From: Adiantum capillus-veneris | Lineage: Eukaryota > Streptophyta > Polypodiopsida > Polypodiales > Pteridaceae | Assembly: GCA_014529385.2 (NCBI GenBank) | Contig: CM043950.1 | Coordinates: 151,408,945-151,468,944 of the forward strand | Length of the DNA stretch: 60,000 nt | Direction of reading: 5' to 3' | In this document: piece after piece, positions 44,854-57,237 of the stretch | Layout of the letters: every line of letters starts with the position of its first letter | How positions within the stretch are numbered: the first letter of the stretch is position 1 | Program-made: the position numbers and the translations under genes | The notes under the pieces: model-generated | The model's input: the letters and a program-made list of their open reading frames with translations, nothing else | Database searches by the model: none | Told to the model about the DNA's origin: nothing

Positions 44854-44939
<86 letters not shown>

Positions 44940-44956
44940 CACACACACACACACAT
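44850..44956. repeat. (TC)n-(AC)n compound microsatellite
   Basis: About 18 TC units followed by about 35 AC units with one CG interruption. Long frames across it on both strands are artefacts. Confidence 0.95.
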
Positions 44957-45040
44957 AGCCAACTTAACAAAGTCATTTTTAAAGCAAGAGTAATTATAGG
45001 AGTGAGGATGGAGCATCACATGAGAAAATCAAGAGAGTCC

Positions 45041-45045
45041 CATGG
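45041..45045. repeat. Target-site duplication CATGG (left)
   Basis: CATGG before the LTR at 45046 recurs at 49837-49841 after the other LTR. Confidence 0.85.
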
Positions 45046-45291
45046 TGTAGAGAAGAGGAGAAGGAGAGAATTGAGACATAGAGAGTGAGAGAGACAGGGA
45101 AGGATGTTAATCCTGAGGCACGCAAGAAGGTGATAGGCAAGAAGCAGGTGTTCATTCCATTACAAAAGGTTGGTTTTATACAGTTACAAGGTTCATGTAA
45201 TTCATTGGGGTGTGTGCCGTTTGGCATCTGACCACGTGTGTGGTGACTGTGTGATGACATGGATCGATGATGTGGATTAATTATTCCCACA
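45046..45291 (-). repeat. 3' LTR of the short-LTR element
   Basis: Matches 49579-49836, including the phrase GGTTGGTTTTATACAGTTAC and the block ending GTGGATTAATTATTCC. It is 12 bp shorter, mainly through fewer GA units. Confidence 0.85.
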
Positions 45292-46043
45292 CACCCCCAT
45301 AAGACACATCGTCCATACAGAGGCATGTATAGATGCATAGTAGGAGATGTAATCTATTGTATACTTTTGATTTGTACAATGATGCTCATGTGAACTTGAG
45401 GTTGGTTCATCTTCAAACACTTCAACCCGGATCTAGGTTTGACTTCATGATGAAGAAGATTAGCAGCTCCGATTGCTGATTTCGTCAAGCTATGAAATGC
45501 TTTGTCAGGTTCACTACATGCATGCTTTCTCAAGCTTGGACATGAGCTACTGCCCCCCACAAGGGAGATGAAAGCATAAAGTTTTCCATTGGATGAATTG
45601 CAAGAGAGCCAAGGTGGACATCGAGCATCCTTTGTTGTTGAGGTTGAGGCATCATCTGAGAGTTCAAGACAATGTTGAGGATAAGATGTAATGGTTGTAG
45701 ATCAGATTGTCCGCCAGGGTCAAAAACAATGAAAGACCAAGAGGTTGCACAAACATTTGGAGTTTGCAAGACACCTTGCAGCACTCTAGTTGCCAATCAG
45801 AGAAAAATATCATTGGTCAGTGTCGAAGGAAAGGGGTTCAAGATGGGATCAATGACTTGAAATGTCGATGTGACTCTCAACAGATAAAGGGTGGATCCGA
45901 TTCTCAAGAGGAAGGGATACCTCCATGTAAGCATCCAGTAAATCCAACTGGGAAAATGGTGTGGAAACTGTATTGCACCTTACACCTAAGATGGAGTTCA
46001 AACCTCACCACAGATACCTTATGGCTACAACGGCTATATTGCT

Positions 46044-46250
46044 TATATAAGCCCATAAAAGGAACCCCCCCTTGTATTGTTCTAGTGTAGTTGAGTGTGC
46101 AGTTTAAATTTGAATTTTCCCCCTCTACTTGGTGTCAACTCCCCTTCCCTTCTCTCTCACACCTCACTCTCTTGTCTACCTCCATCTCTCTGTCTATTCT
46201 CTCCTTCTCTACTCTCTCACTCTATCTCCTATATAGCACTCAAGTTCACA
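46044..46250 (+). promoter_or_regulatory. TATA box and R/U5 part of the copia 5' LTR
   Basis: TATATAA at 46044-46050 is followed by a pyrimidine-rich stretch rich in TCTCTC. The LTR ends TTCACA at 46250, directly before the primer-binding site. The start of this LTR was not located with confidence. Confidence 0.6.
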
Positions 46251-46268
46251 TGGTATCATAGCTCAAGA
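46251..46268 (+). other. Copia primer-binding site
   Basis: TGGTATCATAGCTCAAGA directly follows the LTR end. The first eight bases are the standard tRNA-Met site and the rest diverges. Confidence 0.75.
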
Positions 46269-46358
46269 ACCTGATCTCCTAAGTACTCTAAGAGCCTTCC
46301 CTCAAAGCAACGGCCTATTTTATGCCCATCTCTCACTTCCAAGGTTTACTCGGCTAGC

Positions 46359-48735
46359 ATGACTAGCACCTTGTCACCTATGGTTGCAACTTCCAAGTCA
46401 AGGTACTTCATTATTGACAAGCTCAATGGGAACAATTACAATGTGTGGAAGCTGAGAATGTAGCTATATTTGAAGCAACTTGGCCTCTGGAAGATTGTTT
46501 CTGGAGATGAAATAAGACCAAGTGAAGACGAGTACGCCTCCAAAACGGAGCTACACTCGGCATGGGATTCAAGGGACATTACGCCTCAAATGGAGATTAT
46601 ACTCCATTGTGAGGATAGACGAGTCCAAATGGTGCGGAATCTATCCACCTCTAAGGCTATTTGGGAGTTCTTCAACAACAGATATGAGCACACTGATCTT
46701 GTTTATCAAGTCTCCCTGATCAAGAGGCTTGTGAACAATACTATGCAAGAAGGCGAATCTGTAGTCAAGTTTCTTGACAATTGGCAACCACTGTTAGATG
46801 AAGTTCCCATCTCTTGAATGGAGATTCTAGAGAAATTTCAATGTATGCTTCTATTGACGACTTTCCCCGCAAGCTAGAGAGCCTTTGTTATTACTCAAGC
46901 TAAGTTCCAAATGAAATTGCAAGGCCTTGTATCCAAAATCCATCAGGAAGAAGCTTTAAGAGACCAGTCTAATGGCTCTACTCTAGTGGCTCTAGCCACT
47001 CATATCAATTTTAGAAAACGTGGCCCTAACCACCATTACAACAATTCAAGGCAATTGCATAAAGGTGGTTCTAACCGCCCTAGAAATGTGCCTCATGGTC
47101 AAGTTCAATGCCACAACTCCAAGAAGTTCGGACACATTGCCAAGGACTGCAGGTCCAAAACCAAGCATTATGGAGGATTCAACGGACATAGAACAAATGG
47201 AGGCTATCATCACAAAGCTCATGCTCATTTCACTAATATTTCAAGCTATGATGGTGATACACACCATACTTCTATACAAATTTTTGTTGCAAGCTTCAGC
47301 TCCTCTAAGCCACATCACAACTCTTCTATTTGATATCTAGACACTGGAGCTACACATCACAATGATATATCATTTTGATTGGCTTGCACACTGCACTCCT
47401 CTTCAACACCCACTTGAAGTCCTCATGGGGGATAGTAACATTCAACATGCTCAAGGATATGGCACTATTGCCATTACCCTACCAAATGGCACTATAGCTC
47501 ACTTAGACAAGGTATACTATGTACCTGGTCTAAAGCAGAATCTCATCTCAGTAGCAGAGCTCACCTCTAAGGGAATTACAATTTCTTTCACGCATAATAA
47601 GTGCCTCCTGCGTACAATTGATACAAATCACAAGCCTTTCTCTATATCTTGCCCCAAAGAAGGGCGCTTGTATCCTCTCAGCTCCAGCAAAGTCCAAGCA
47701 AAAGCACTTTCAATTCATCAATTCTCCTAAGCAAGAGGAGACACTTACTTGGCACTACAGGCTAGGTCATGTCTCGCAACAAGTGCTCAAAGATATGCAG
47801 CAGAAGGATCTAGTGGTAGGTTTACCGACCACAATTACACCAATTACATTTGTCAAGAATGCGTATTGGGCAAAGCTAAGAATTTCAAGTTTCCAAGGTC
47901 AAAGTCCCATACAGCTCAACCTCTTGAGCTTATCCACTCGGGTTTGTGTGGCCCAATGCAGACACAATCACTCACTGGCAACAAATACTTCGTAATCTTC
48001 ATGGACGACTATACAAGGTACACTCATGGCTATTTCTTGGCAGATAAAGCTGCAACATTTATCAAATTTCAGGCTTTCAAAGCTGCGGTGGAGACATAAC
48101 TGGATTGCAAAATCAAGGCACTAAGGGCAGACAATGATGGGAAATACAAAAGCAATGAGTTTCAACAATATTGTGCATCAAATGGTATTCGACGGGAATT
48201 TACAATTCTGGATCACCCTCAGCAAAATGGAGTCGCCGACACTTTAGTCGAAGCTCCTCGCTCAATGCTAGCCCTTGCTCGACTTCCTACTACATTTGGG
48301 AAGAAGCCATAGCTACTGCCACCTACATTCAAAATGGAGTCCTCTCATCTGCCATTCCAAACGAAACTTCTTACCAGCTATGGTTCAACCACCTGCCCAA
48401 CATAACCCATCTCAAAAATTTTGGTTCTCCAGCATATCCTCTGCTCACCAGTCCTCAACCCAAATTTTCTCCTAAGAGCATCCACACTATCTTCTGTGAA
48501 TACGGAAACATTCATGGCGTTAAGACATATCGCCTTTATGATTCAAAAACCCATAAATTTTTGTTCACAAGGTTAGTGATATTCTGCGAATTTCTTCTCT
48601 TTAATCATCCCGATGAAGCTCCACCCTCATCAACCACTGAACCTCTTCTGCCTACCCAAGAGACACTATCCGATAAATATCCTACAGCCACTACATTTAA
48701 TAACCTAGTGCTCCATGGTATGAATATCCCTTAAG
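46359..48735 (+). pseudogene. gag-pol: Ty1/copia gag-protease-integrase relic
   Basis: Start ATG at 46359. Gag has FIIDKLNGNNYNVWKLRM, then an in-frame TAG at 46461, then the typical copia pattern (WEFFNNRYEHTD, LIKRLVNNTMQEGESV). The zinc knuckle CHNSKKFGHIAKDC near 47110 has Ser in place of its second Cys. Protease has YLDTGATHH near 47340. The integrase zinc finger is HYRLGHVSQQ, then CQECVLGKAK in another frame. In the core, HSGLCGPM (usually Asp at the Gly) and NGVAD (usually Glu at the last position) mean that two of three catalytic residues are changed; RADNDGKY keeps the middle Asp. The integrase then continues as FWEEAIATATYIQN-like sequence. Reverse transcriptase and RNase H are missing. 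Stops also occur at 46815 and 47335, with several frameshifts. Confidence 0.88.
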
Positions 48736-49090
48736 CACTTTAATTCCAACCAATAACCCCACAAGCTTAAAATTGAAAGCTGCCAAATACTCGCAGCTTG
48801 CGCATAATGAAAATCGTCACCCACACACAAAGTCGGTAGCGCTCCTCAAGGCACAATATCCACCAGCACCACTTCATGGCATGCACACACAAACTTCTCC
48901 ACTCTCACACACACTAGAAGAATACCACACACACACACATGCTCAGCCCTCTGTATCATGCCATTCATCACCTCATGAGCGCCACTTCTCAAGATCCATT
49001 GAACCATCTCCTACTCCAAGCATAAGCAGCCCCCTACCTCATTCAAAAATGACCCAAAACAGCCCTCACAGGGTGGCACTCGACAAGAGC
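48736..49090 (+). other. Ser/Pro/His-rich linker of the copia element, end of the relic
   Basis: The plus frame from 48773 is rich in Ser, Pro, His and Thr, as is usual between copia integrase and RT. Near 49090 the character changes to GC-richer sequence that belongs to the outer minus-strand element. The open frame 48773-49432 therefore crosses a junction and is not one gene. Confidence 0.5.
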
Positions 49091-49560
49091 TTGCAGACCA
49101 GGCTTAAGTTGGCATGGAGAGGCTACTACTACGACTGCAGAGTGAAATTTTGGCGCCTCAAGGGAAGTGCAAGACAGGGGAGCGCCAGGGTTGGCATGGC
49201 CTGCAGGAGCAGGCTAGTCTTGGGTGAATTTCACGGAGAGAGAAGGGCCTTCGAGTTCAGTGGCGCAGGTAGCGACTCCCTTGGATCCAATGCCAAGAAG
49301 CTGAGCGGGACCATGCAAGGTTGCATCGGGGTTGGCTGCAACTGCAGCAGGTCATGCTTGGGCTCATTTGAGCACGGTTTCAAGGTTGACACCAAGAAAT
49401 TAGTGGCGGGCTCGCTGCAGAGTCGCCAATAGAACCATGGCAAGGTTCTTCACCCAGAGCCAAAGAGGCGCAGGGCCTGCATGGTGGGGCTACTCATAGA
49501 GGTGGCAGGGTCTGAGCGTAGGAGCCAGCGTGAGGCAAAGGAGCCAGAAGGGAGGATCTT

Positions 49561-49578
49561 CCGGCTGCGATGATACCA
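49561..49578 (-). other. Primer-binding site of the short-LTR element
   Basis: The minus strand reads TGGTATCATCGCAGCCGG directly after the LTR end CTCTACA. Confidence 0.8.
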
Positions 49579-49609
49579 TGTAGAGAAGAGAAGAAGGAGA
49601 GATCTGTGT

Positions 49610-49645
<36 letters not shown>

Positions 49646-49836
49646 AGGCTGTTAAGCCTAAGGCTCACAAGAAGGTAATAGGAAAAAAGAGTTTGTTCAT
49701 TCCATTAGAAAGGGTTGGTTTTATACAGTTACAAGGTTCATGTGATTAATTGGGGTGTGTGCCATTTGGCATCTGACCACGTGTGTGGTGACTATGTGAT
49801 GACATGGATGGATGATGTGGATTAATTATTCCTACA
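49579..49836 (-). repeat. 5' LTR of the short-LTR element
   Basis: 258 bp, TGTAGGAATAATT at 49836 to CTCTACA at 49579, with a TATAAAA box and a (GA)n run at about 49613-49642. Confidence 0.85.
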
Positions 49837-49841
49837 CATGG
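49837..49841. repeat. Target-site duplication CATGG (right)
   Basis: Identical to 45041-45045. Confidence 0.85.
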
Positions 49842-50724
49842 ATCAACAACATCTAAAATGTCCAATTCAACTTGTCATGTAATGAATTCACATTTATTTG
49901 TTTCCGTGAACATTAACAATCTACCATACATGAGAAAAAGGAGAGAGTCCCATGGATCAACAAAATCTAAAATATCAAATTGAACTTGTCATGTAATGAA
50001 CTCTCATTTACTTGTTGCCAATCTCTAGTGATAAGAATTGCCAATTTCTAGTGATAAGAATTGGCAGCTTCACAAGAGAAAACACTAGAAAAAATTCTTA
50101 TTATTGAATCCTCTAGGAAGGGTGGAAGCAATAGAGGAAGGAGACATAAATGCTTCATTTAAAGATCCTCATAGGACGAGGAAGCTAAGGATGCCACCAC
50201 CAACCACCAAACTCCTTGAAACACCCAACTTGTTGGAATGTAGGTAATCATCCCTAACTAGTTGTGAATGCCCACCATTACCAAAGCTTAGAAGTAGTAA
50301 CTCTAAAAGTTACGCTCCGTGAAGAACTATGTAGCATGATTCTCATCATCAATATACTATATCAATACTCACCGAGTTGATCCAATTAGGGCATGAAGGC
50401 AACTTAAGCTTGTAAGCCATCAAATGCACTCAAATGTTTACAACCAATGACTACTCTAAACAATTAGATATCAGTACCCAATCTATAGTAGATAATACCA
50501 AGTATTGAGGAATAAAATGTGCTAAAGTTTTAACTCAACCCTAGAAATGAAATTCCACAACAATCCTAGACATTTTGATGAGGTCAAACACTTTTTATCT
50601 TTACATGTAGAGAGAAAAACACAAATTTTGGGTGAGGTGCTATTTTTGGGAAAAATATTGAAAGGGATACATATACTAATTTTATTTAAGCCAATTTTCT
50701 CTCTCTCTCTCTCTCTCTCTTTTC
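49842..50724. other. AT-rich flank with a local duplication of the insertion site
   Basis: CATGGATCAACAACATCTAA and the following 60 bp (from 49837) are repeated from about 49952 (CATGGATCAACAAAATCTAA). The preceding AGAGAGTCCCATGG also occurs at the left flank (45031-45045). The insertion target was therefore a tandem duplication of about 110 bp. No gene was recognised. A (TC)n run lies at 50699-50722. Confidence 0.65.
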
Positions 50725-53700
50725 TTTTTTGGGAACCTTTGTATTTATATTACAATATCATGATACAATATGCTATGGTTTCTCCTCAAGCTATGAGCTT
50801 GTTGAGAATATGCAACACCCTTTCTTTGACATCTGCCTCCTTCAAAACCATTGCATCCTCTATCATTCTGTCTCTGATAACCTTCAGTGGAACAGTATGA
50901 TTGAACAGTCAATGTTTCTCAAAAACCTCCAGATTTCTCATAGATTAGATAAACCTGTGAAACCAAATTCTAAATGATTGCAGAGCAAAGTGCATACCAG
51001 TGTCATGCTGTGTGATCCCTTTATCAAATGTTAGTCTATATTTAGTGATCTGAACCCCCCAAGATGTGTACCACATGTATTCAGCCCATTTCCACCATTC
51101 TGCTACAACTTTACAATGCCAGAAAACATGCCTCACTGTTTCCAATTTGTTACTTCTTGCACAGGTTCCAGTTGTGAAGCCTTTTTTGTTCAAGTTCGCA
51201 GTAGTAGCCAGAGTGCCAATACAGACTCTCCACATAAAGAATTTGAACTTCAATTGATTAGGGACAATCCATATATTGCTGAATACATTATTCCACCATA
51301 TTACATTCCTATTCAGACCCCATTGTTTATTGCATCTCAGATACATGTTATTTTCAGGTAAGAGCACAGAGTAAAATACATTTGTAGGGGATTTCCACCA
51401 GTTAGTTGAATGTCCGGGCAAAGTCCAATCTTTGAATCTGTCATCTTCATTCACTGAGTTGAACACTGGCAAACTGTGTACATGAGCTCCAAGTTGATGC
51501 CAGTCTCTCCTGCATCTGTATCCCAGTCCATAGTGTCTCCTTGCCACTGCAAAAATTTTCAATTGCAGATTAGGGTCCAACAATTCCCTTCCTAGACATT
51601 GACAAAGCAGATTTTCCAAGCAGTTTAGCAGGGGGAATTTTAAAGACAAAGCTCCAGAATACATTTTTAGATCCTAGGGATTTGCCATTATATCTCATTC
51701 TCCCTTTCCAAATAAGAGCAGAGCAAACGTTTTTCCAGGATTTGACAAGCATTGAAGAGACTTCAAAACCTATTTTCAATGGGGTAGCAGTAAACAATTT
51801 GTCCCAAGCACTCATCTGCCAGGTTCCATGGAAATAAACAACGGCCAGATCAATGAGTTTCCACAGACATAAAGCCCAATCAGTAGATGCCAACATATGT
51901 TTAATAAGACAGGCTCTTCTAGCATCAGCATGAATCTTCAGATTCAAAATATGCAGGCCACCTAGCTGGTAGGGTGCATTGATTTGTTGCCAATACACTA
52001 GTGCAACAGAAGCTGAGGAAATTTCCGAGAGGAATTTATCCATCAAAGAAATGCATTTCTGAAGCATTGTGTCAGTCCAAGCCAGTAGAGGAAGATAGTA
52101 TAACATGTATGGATTGAAGATAGACTGCAGAATTCTATGTCTAACATGGATTGGCCATTCATCACAATGCCAGCCAGCTATTTTGGTTTGGACTCTGTCC
52201 ACAACCCACTGCAACAGTTGATTATGTGGGACCTCCACTCCCATTGGGTAGCCCAAATGCCTGAACATGTGGCCTTTATGCACCCTTTTCCCAGGCCACA
52301 CAAGGGCAGCAAAGTCCCTGGCTGATACATCTATGAGTGAGGATTTGTGCAGGTTCAAATGTAGGCGAGTTGCTCCAGCATACAAATCCAGAATTTTCAT
52401 ACATCTCATAATATTTACATTGTGGGCCTTTTAGAAACAAGAAGGTGTCATCAGCAAACCCTTTTCCTGGCACTTGTTTAGAGCCAAGCTGGAGAGTTTG
52501 CAGCTGTCCTCTATGAGATAAACAGTCCAGATATACATACAGAGGGTGAGTGGCCACTGCAAAAAAGAGAGGGCTGATAGGGCATCCTTGCCTTACAGAT
52601 CTTGCAATACAGATTTTGTCTCACAATCTACCATTGATAATGGCTCTTAAATATGCATTTTGACCAATGAGGTAGATAAATCCACTTATTTTATGGCCAA
52701 ATCCCATTTTGCTCAGAATAGCAGATACAAAATGCCTTTGCACTGTGTCAAAAGCTTTCACAAAGTCAATTTGGAACATAACCATGTCATCCTGGGTTGT
52801 CAGAGCATGTTCAATACCTATCTGCACAGTAAGAATGTTGTCATAAATGGATCTACCTACTATAAAACGAGTTTGGATAGGGTGAATATGCTTCCTAAGA
52901 TCTGGTGAAATCCTGATTGCTATTGTTTTTGCCAGAATCTTGTAAAGTATCCCCATCATGGTGATAGGACTCCAATCTGCCAAGGTTTTAGGAAAAGTAT
53001 TCTATGGTATCAGCTTAATAATACCCTACTTGAGTGCAGGATCCATGCATTGAGAAGTCCACACTGCATTGAGCAAAGGACCAACAATTCCTTTTAATTC
53101 TGTCCAAAAGGAGACCATGAACTCCTTTGTCAAACCACATATGCTTGGACATTTTTCATTGGGTATCTTTTGCAATGCATACAATATTTCCTAGTTGCTC
53201 CAATCTGTCAGCTGTGGCTTTCTCAATGCATGGAGTCACTGTATCAAGCAGGGTATGTATAGCTTGCTTTCTATTTTTTGAATTTTCAGGTTGCACATTG
53301 AGCAGGGCATTGTAGTAATTTGTAACCTTCTCTAGTATTTCACAACCCTTGGTCAAAGGAGGCCCATCATCCTCATGCAATACCACCAGATTCTGCCTAC
53401 TCTTTTTGTGCCTCAGTTTCTTATAAAAACTCTTTGATGCATCTCTCCCTTCTTCCATAACCCACTGTCTACACAGAAATCTCTGCTTAGTAGTTTGGGC
53501 CAGTTCCCACTCTAGGATGATATCTCTAGCCTCAGACAGTTCCTGAAGCTCTCTTTGACACAACATTATTTTCTGAGCAGCTTTATTCACCAGCAGTTCA
53601 GCCTTACACTTGGCTCTCATTAACCTCAGATTTCCCTGTTTTGCAACAGAGTTTCCCACAGATCTGATACATTGTTGCATCCCACATACAATACATAACC

Positions 53701-54760
53701 ATGAAGCTAGAGGATTGTGATACTAATCAGAAGCATAGTTAATGAGATCCCTGACCTGCTCTACTGAAAAACTGCATGGGTGAGCAAGGAGTTGTTGACC
53801 ATTAGAGGTTTAGTATGACCATACAGATGCATGTTTTCCAAAGCATAATCAATAAGATTCAAAACAAGTGGAAAGTGATCAGAGAAGGCAATTGAAACAT
53901 CAACCATAATTTTTTCAGAGTTAGGCAACCAATGAGAACCAATGAAATATAACCTGTCCAATCTAGACCAAGAAGTCAAATGAGATAAAGAGTGAAAGGT
54001 CAAGCTAGAGGATGGCCTGGCAGCAGCCTCCCAAGAAATCATTAGCTTAGCATTTTTTTAAATCCATCCCAACTAACATTCATTATTGTGGAGAGGGAGG
54101 TGGTATGATATGCATGTTCAACCATGTTAAAGTCCCCACCTAGCAGACCCTGAGTCCAATTCAGGTCAGATAACCAGTGCCATAGTTCAAGTCTTGCATT
54201 AGTATCATTAGAAGCATAAATGTTACAAATTTGCAGATTTAATTTCCCCAAGAGGAGTGAATATTGAAAACAGAACATCTTCCAGATGGATGGTCAAGCA
54301 CCCATTGAGGGTTGAAAGAAGACTTGATAAAAGTCAAGGTTCCAGAATAACAACCTTTTTTCCCTCTATAGAAGGCAGTGTAACCCTTGTAGTGAGTGAT
54401 TGTACGAGCTTTGCCATGCATCTTGTGTTCTTGCACTAAGCAAATATCTAAGTCAGAGGCTAGTAGACAATTTTGAAAGGTTAGGAGCCTTGAAGGGTGG
54501 CTCAGCCCTTTGAAATTGAATGTATCTATCTTCATAAGGAGGGGGGAGTACCTAGGACCTGCTAAGTGTCATCATCACTGGTGGAGTCAGACATGTGAAA
54601 TTCTAGATTAATATGGCCTGCATTAGATTTTCTTGTTGAATGTTGGAGAATAACAGAGTCAACAATAGCCAATGTATCTGGGGAGGGAGTATCTTGCAAG
54701 ATATCAAAGGTATTAGGAGATGCATAACCAGTGAGGCGGTCCGGGGCGGGCAACAAGAGA
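50725..54760 (-). mobile_element. L1-type LINE, best-preserved copy (ORF2 nearly full length, broken)
   Basis: Minus strand, in order. End of ORF1 is at 54756-54562. The ORF2 endonuclease starts at about 54535 (KIDTFNFKGLSHPSRLLTF, ICLVQEHKMHG), then GLLGGDFNMVE near 54140 and RLDRLYF...SDHFPLVL near 53860-53960. These are the catalytic Glu, GDFN and SDH blocks. A linker follows at 53680-53156. Reverse transcriptase is at 52983-52430: SPITMMGILYKILAKTIAIR, FQIDFVKAFDTV, GFADDTFLFLK (catalytic FADD). The C-terminal part is at 52409-50945, with the zinc-binding RT-associated domain (CARSNKLETVRHVFWHCKV) near 51120. The 3' end reaches an A-rich tail, AAAAAAGAAAAG, near 50725, merging with (GA)n. 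Four or more frame breaks separate the pieces. It works by target-primed reverse transcription in intact relatives. Confidence 0.88.
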
Positions 54761-55741
54761 GGCGACCTCTAAATACCCCTCAAGGCTCCCGTGCTGCTCA
54801 ATTGGGGCTGGGGCAACCACAAGCACAACAAAACAGCAAACCCACAGCCAAACCCAAACAAGATAGGGGCACCACCTAGTTATGGTATGCGAACTAGGAT
54901 GCAAGAGAGATTTTGGTACAACCAAGAAGATGCACCACACAACACACACAAGCAACCTCACACCAAGACACACACAAAATGGACCAGAGAGAGCTAGAGA
55001 AAAGGGAAGAGAGAGAGAAAAGGATCTTGCGTAATACCTTATTTGTGACTTGCAAATGGAGATGGTTTGTTCTGATGCTATCGTAGAGCTTGTACAAAAA
55101 CTCACTCAATGCTTAGTGATTGCTAATCATTGCCAAAACACACACACACTGTCTTAGGGTGTGGGAGACCTCTCACCACAATACCCTACAATGGACACAA
55201 AATTGGCAATGAAAAACACACTAAAACACTTTCTAAAATCAAGATCAACCAATAGAAACTCAAAATACACAAGTCACCTTGAATTCACCAAACCGTATTG
55301 CACAAATGGAAGGATGAATATTTGAACTTCGAATCATGCTTTTGATGCACCAAACCTCAATTTATTGATGATGAAGGATTTCAGATTTGAGGAACTCACG
55401 CTCTCTCACTTGCAATGTGTAGCTTGAAGGCTTCTCTCACACCAAGAGTAAAGCTCACAAGTGGTTGCTACACCTAAGTCTCTCCTCACGCATAGAGTGT
55501 TGGGGTGCTATGTGAGATGTTGGAGGTTGTTTTACAAGAAGGAGAGGGGCCTTTTTATAGGTTGGAGACCCCTCATTAAGATTATTGAAAGTCCTAATTT
55601 ACAAGCTAACGAATCAGGATTATGATTTTTTTGAATATCAAAACATTGCGGGCCTTCTTTGTGTGCTTGAGTCATGGGTGTGGGCTCAAAAGAGAGCATT
55701 ATTAATGGTAGATAAGGTGAAAGTAGAGTTTTAAGTAAGGA

Positions 55742-55788
<47 letters not shown>

Positions 55789-57229
55789 ACTTTGTATATG
55801 TCTTGAGGTGAGGTGTCTTTTATGGTTAGGTCAATGCTATTTTGTGTTAGTATGTTAGTGGTTAGTGTTAGTAATCACTAGAAAGTTAATGTTACATTTA
55901 CAATGGGTAGAATGAGGTGCATGGTTGAAGTAATATGGTTGAATGAAGTGAGCAAATCCTTGTGATGGTGAAGCTTGAAGAAGTTTTGGACTTACTTGTG
56001 TAGGTTCTCAAAATGACTATCGATCTTCTTCTTCGTCTTCCCTTCTTTATGCCACCGCCGCCAAGGTTGATTATCGTGATGAAAATGGTAATTCCGTTGA
56101 TGAGATCTCTTGATTTGTAGAGGTTAAGCATGGTACACATGCTGAATTTATGTATATATATAAGGAGTAAGATGGAATTGTACTTTGGAGATAATAGAGA
56201 GAGGCATAGAGATGGTGTATGTACATGGAGAGCTCATATGAGAGCTATGGAAGTAAGTGGGGAGGTTAATGGTGAAGAAGGTGCAGGTTTGAGTGAGGGA
56301 TTGAGAGGGGTGTGTATTTGTGTGTGTAGAAGTGTGGAAAGAGGTGAGAAGACTATGGGCTACCTGTGAGAAAAGTGGGCATACTGGGGTCCACTCAAAA
56401 AATCATAGCTCATCGCTGGTAGCTCCAAAAATCATGAAAAAAGTTGAGGTGATTATTCAAAGCGTGGGCTACATTTTCTCTTTTGACCACCGCTCCAAAT
56501 TCGAAGTGGAGATAGGTGCCAAAAATCTCACCAAAAAGCATGTTTTTATGCTTGTAAAAGTCTTTTAGTGGCCCCTCCTTTGTCATATCATAATACAAAG
56601 CATCCAAGTTTCCCTTGACACATGCATGGAGGAGGATTATTGGTGAATAAAGAAATATATACATGGTGGGATTAGTTTATGGACTATTCATGGACTTTAG
56701 CTCAATGAGCACATGGTGTTAGAATAATGAGTAAAAATAATAATAAAAATATGGAGGAATTATGGATATGGAAAGATATTGGAATCATATGATATGGTCC
56801 CTCTTTGTATTATTTTGGTGAAAGAGGAAAAGGTATGCAAGTAAATAATATAATAAACGTAACTAAGAGAGTAGAAATCAATTTTTGTTTTCACGAGGGT
56901 GAGGGTGAAAATGTGGGGGTGATTTGTATAAAAGAAAAAATATAAGGTTAGAGTATGTACACATTGGCAAAATACTTATGGTGTAAGAGGATGAAAGAAG
57001 GTGTACATAGGTTTAATAAAACACACACCTAAGTATAAATATTTAAATAAAATACCAGAATAATTATAAAAATCCCTATATTTAGGCCATATATATAATA
57101 CAATATTTACACACAAATGGGCCATAATATATTTTATTTTTTTGATTTTATTTATTTTTTTGGCTCAACTAGCCCAGTGACTAGCTAGCTGAAGGTTTGT
57201 AAGGAGATATGGAAAAAGTCCCGTAACTC
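54761..57229. other. Non-coding stretch, LTR-like fragments
   Basis: No conserved domain. TATA-like GGCCTTTTTATAGGTTGGAG near 55550 and a long (GA)n run suggest decayed LTRs. Frames at 54713-55105 and 56130-56369 are short and compositionally biased. Confidence 0.4.
55747..55789. repeat. (GA)n microsatellite
   Basis: About 21 GA units. Confidence 0.95.
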
Positions 57230-57237
57230 ACACACCC

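Larger units (their letters stand above)
45046..49836 (-). mobile_element. Short-LTR retrotransposon (minus strand) containing an opposite-strand copia element
   Basis: LTRs of 246 and 258 bp (45046-45291 and 49579-49836) begin TGTAG or TGTGG and end CTACA in element orientation. They are flanked by CATGG. Minus orientation is set by a primer-binding site at 49578-49561 and a G-rich tract (TTATGGGGGTG) before the left LTR. The interior, however, is mostly a copia gag-integrase relic reading plus. The likely history is a small non-autonomous element into which a copia inserted. Sequence native to the outer element would be 45292 to about 45650 and about 49090 to 49578. The LTRs carry TATAAAA and a (GA)n run of different length. 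Confidence 0.75.

Noticed and set aside
44680-44976. Long minus-strand frames rich in Cys-Val and Arg-Glu
   Set aside because: Products of the (TC)n-(AC)n microsatellite.
48773-49432. 219-codon plus-strand frame
   Set aside because: It crosses from the copia linker into sequence of the outer minus-strand element near 49090, so it is a chance fusion.
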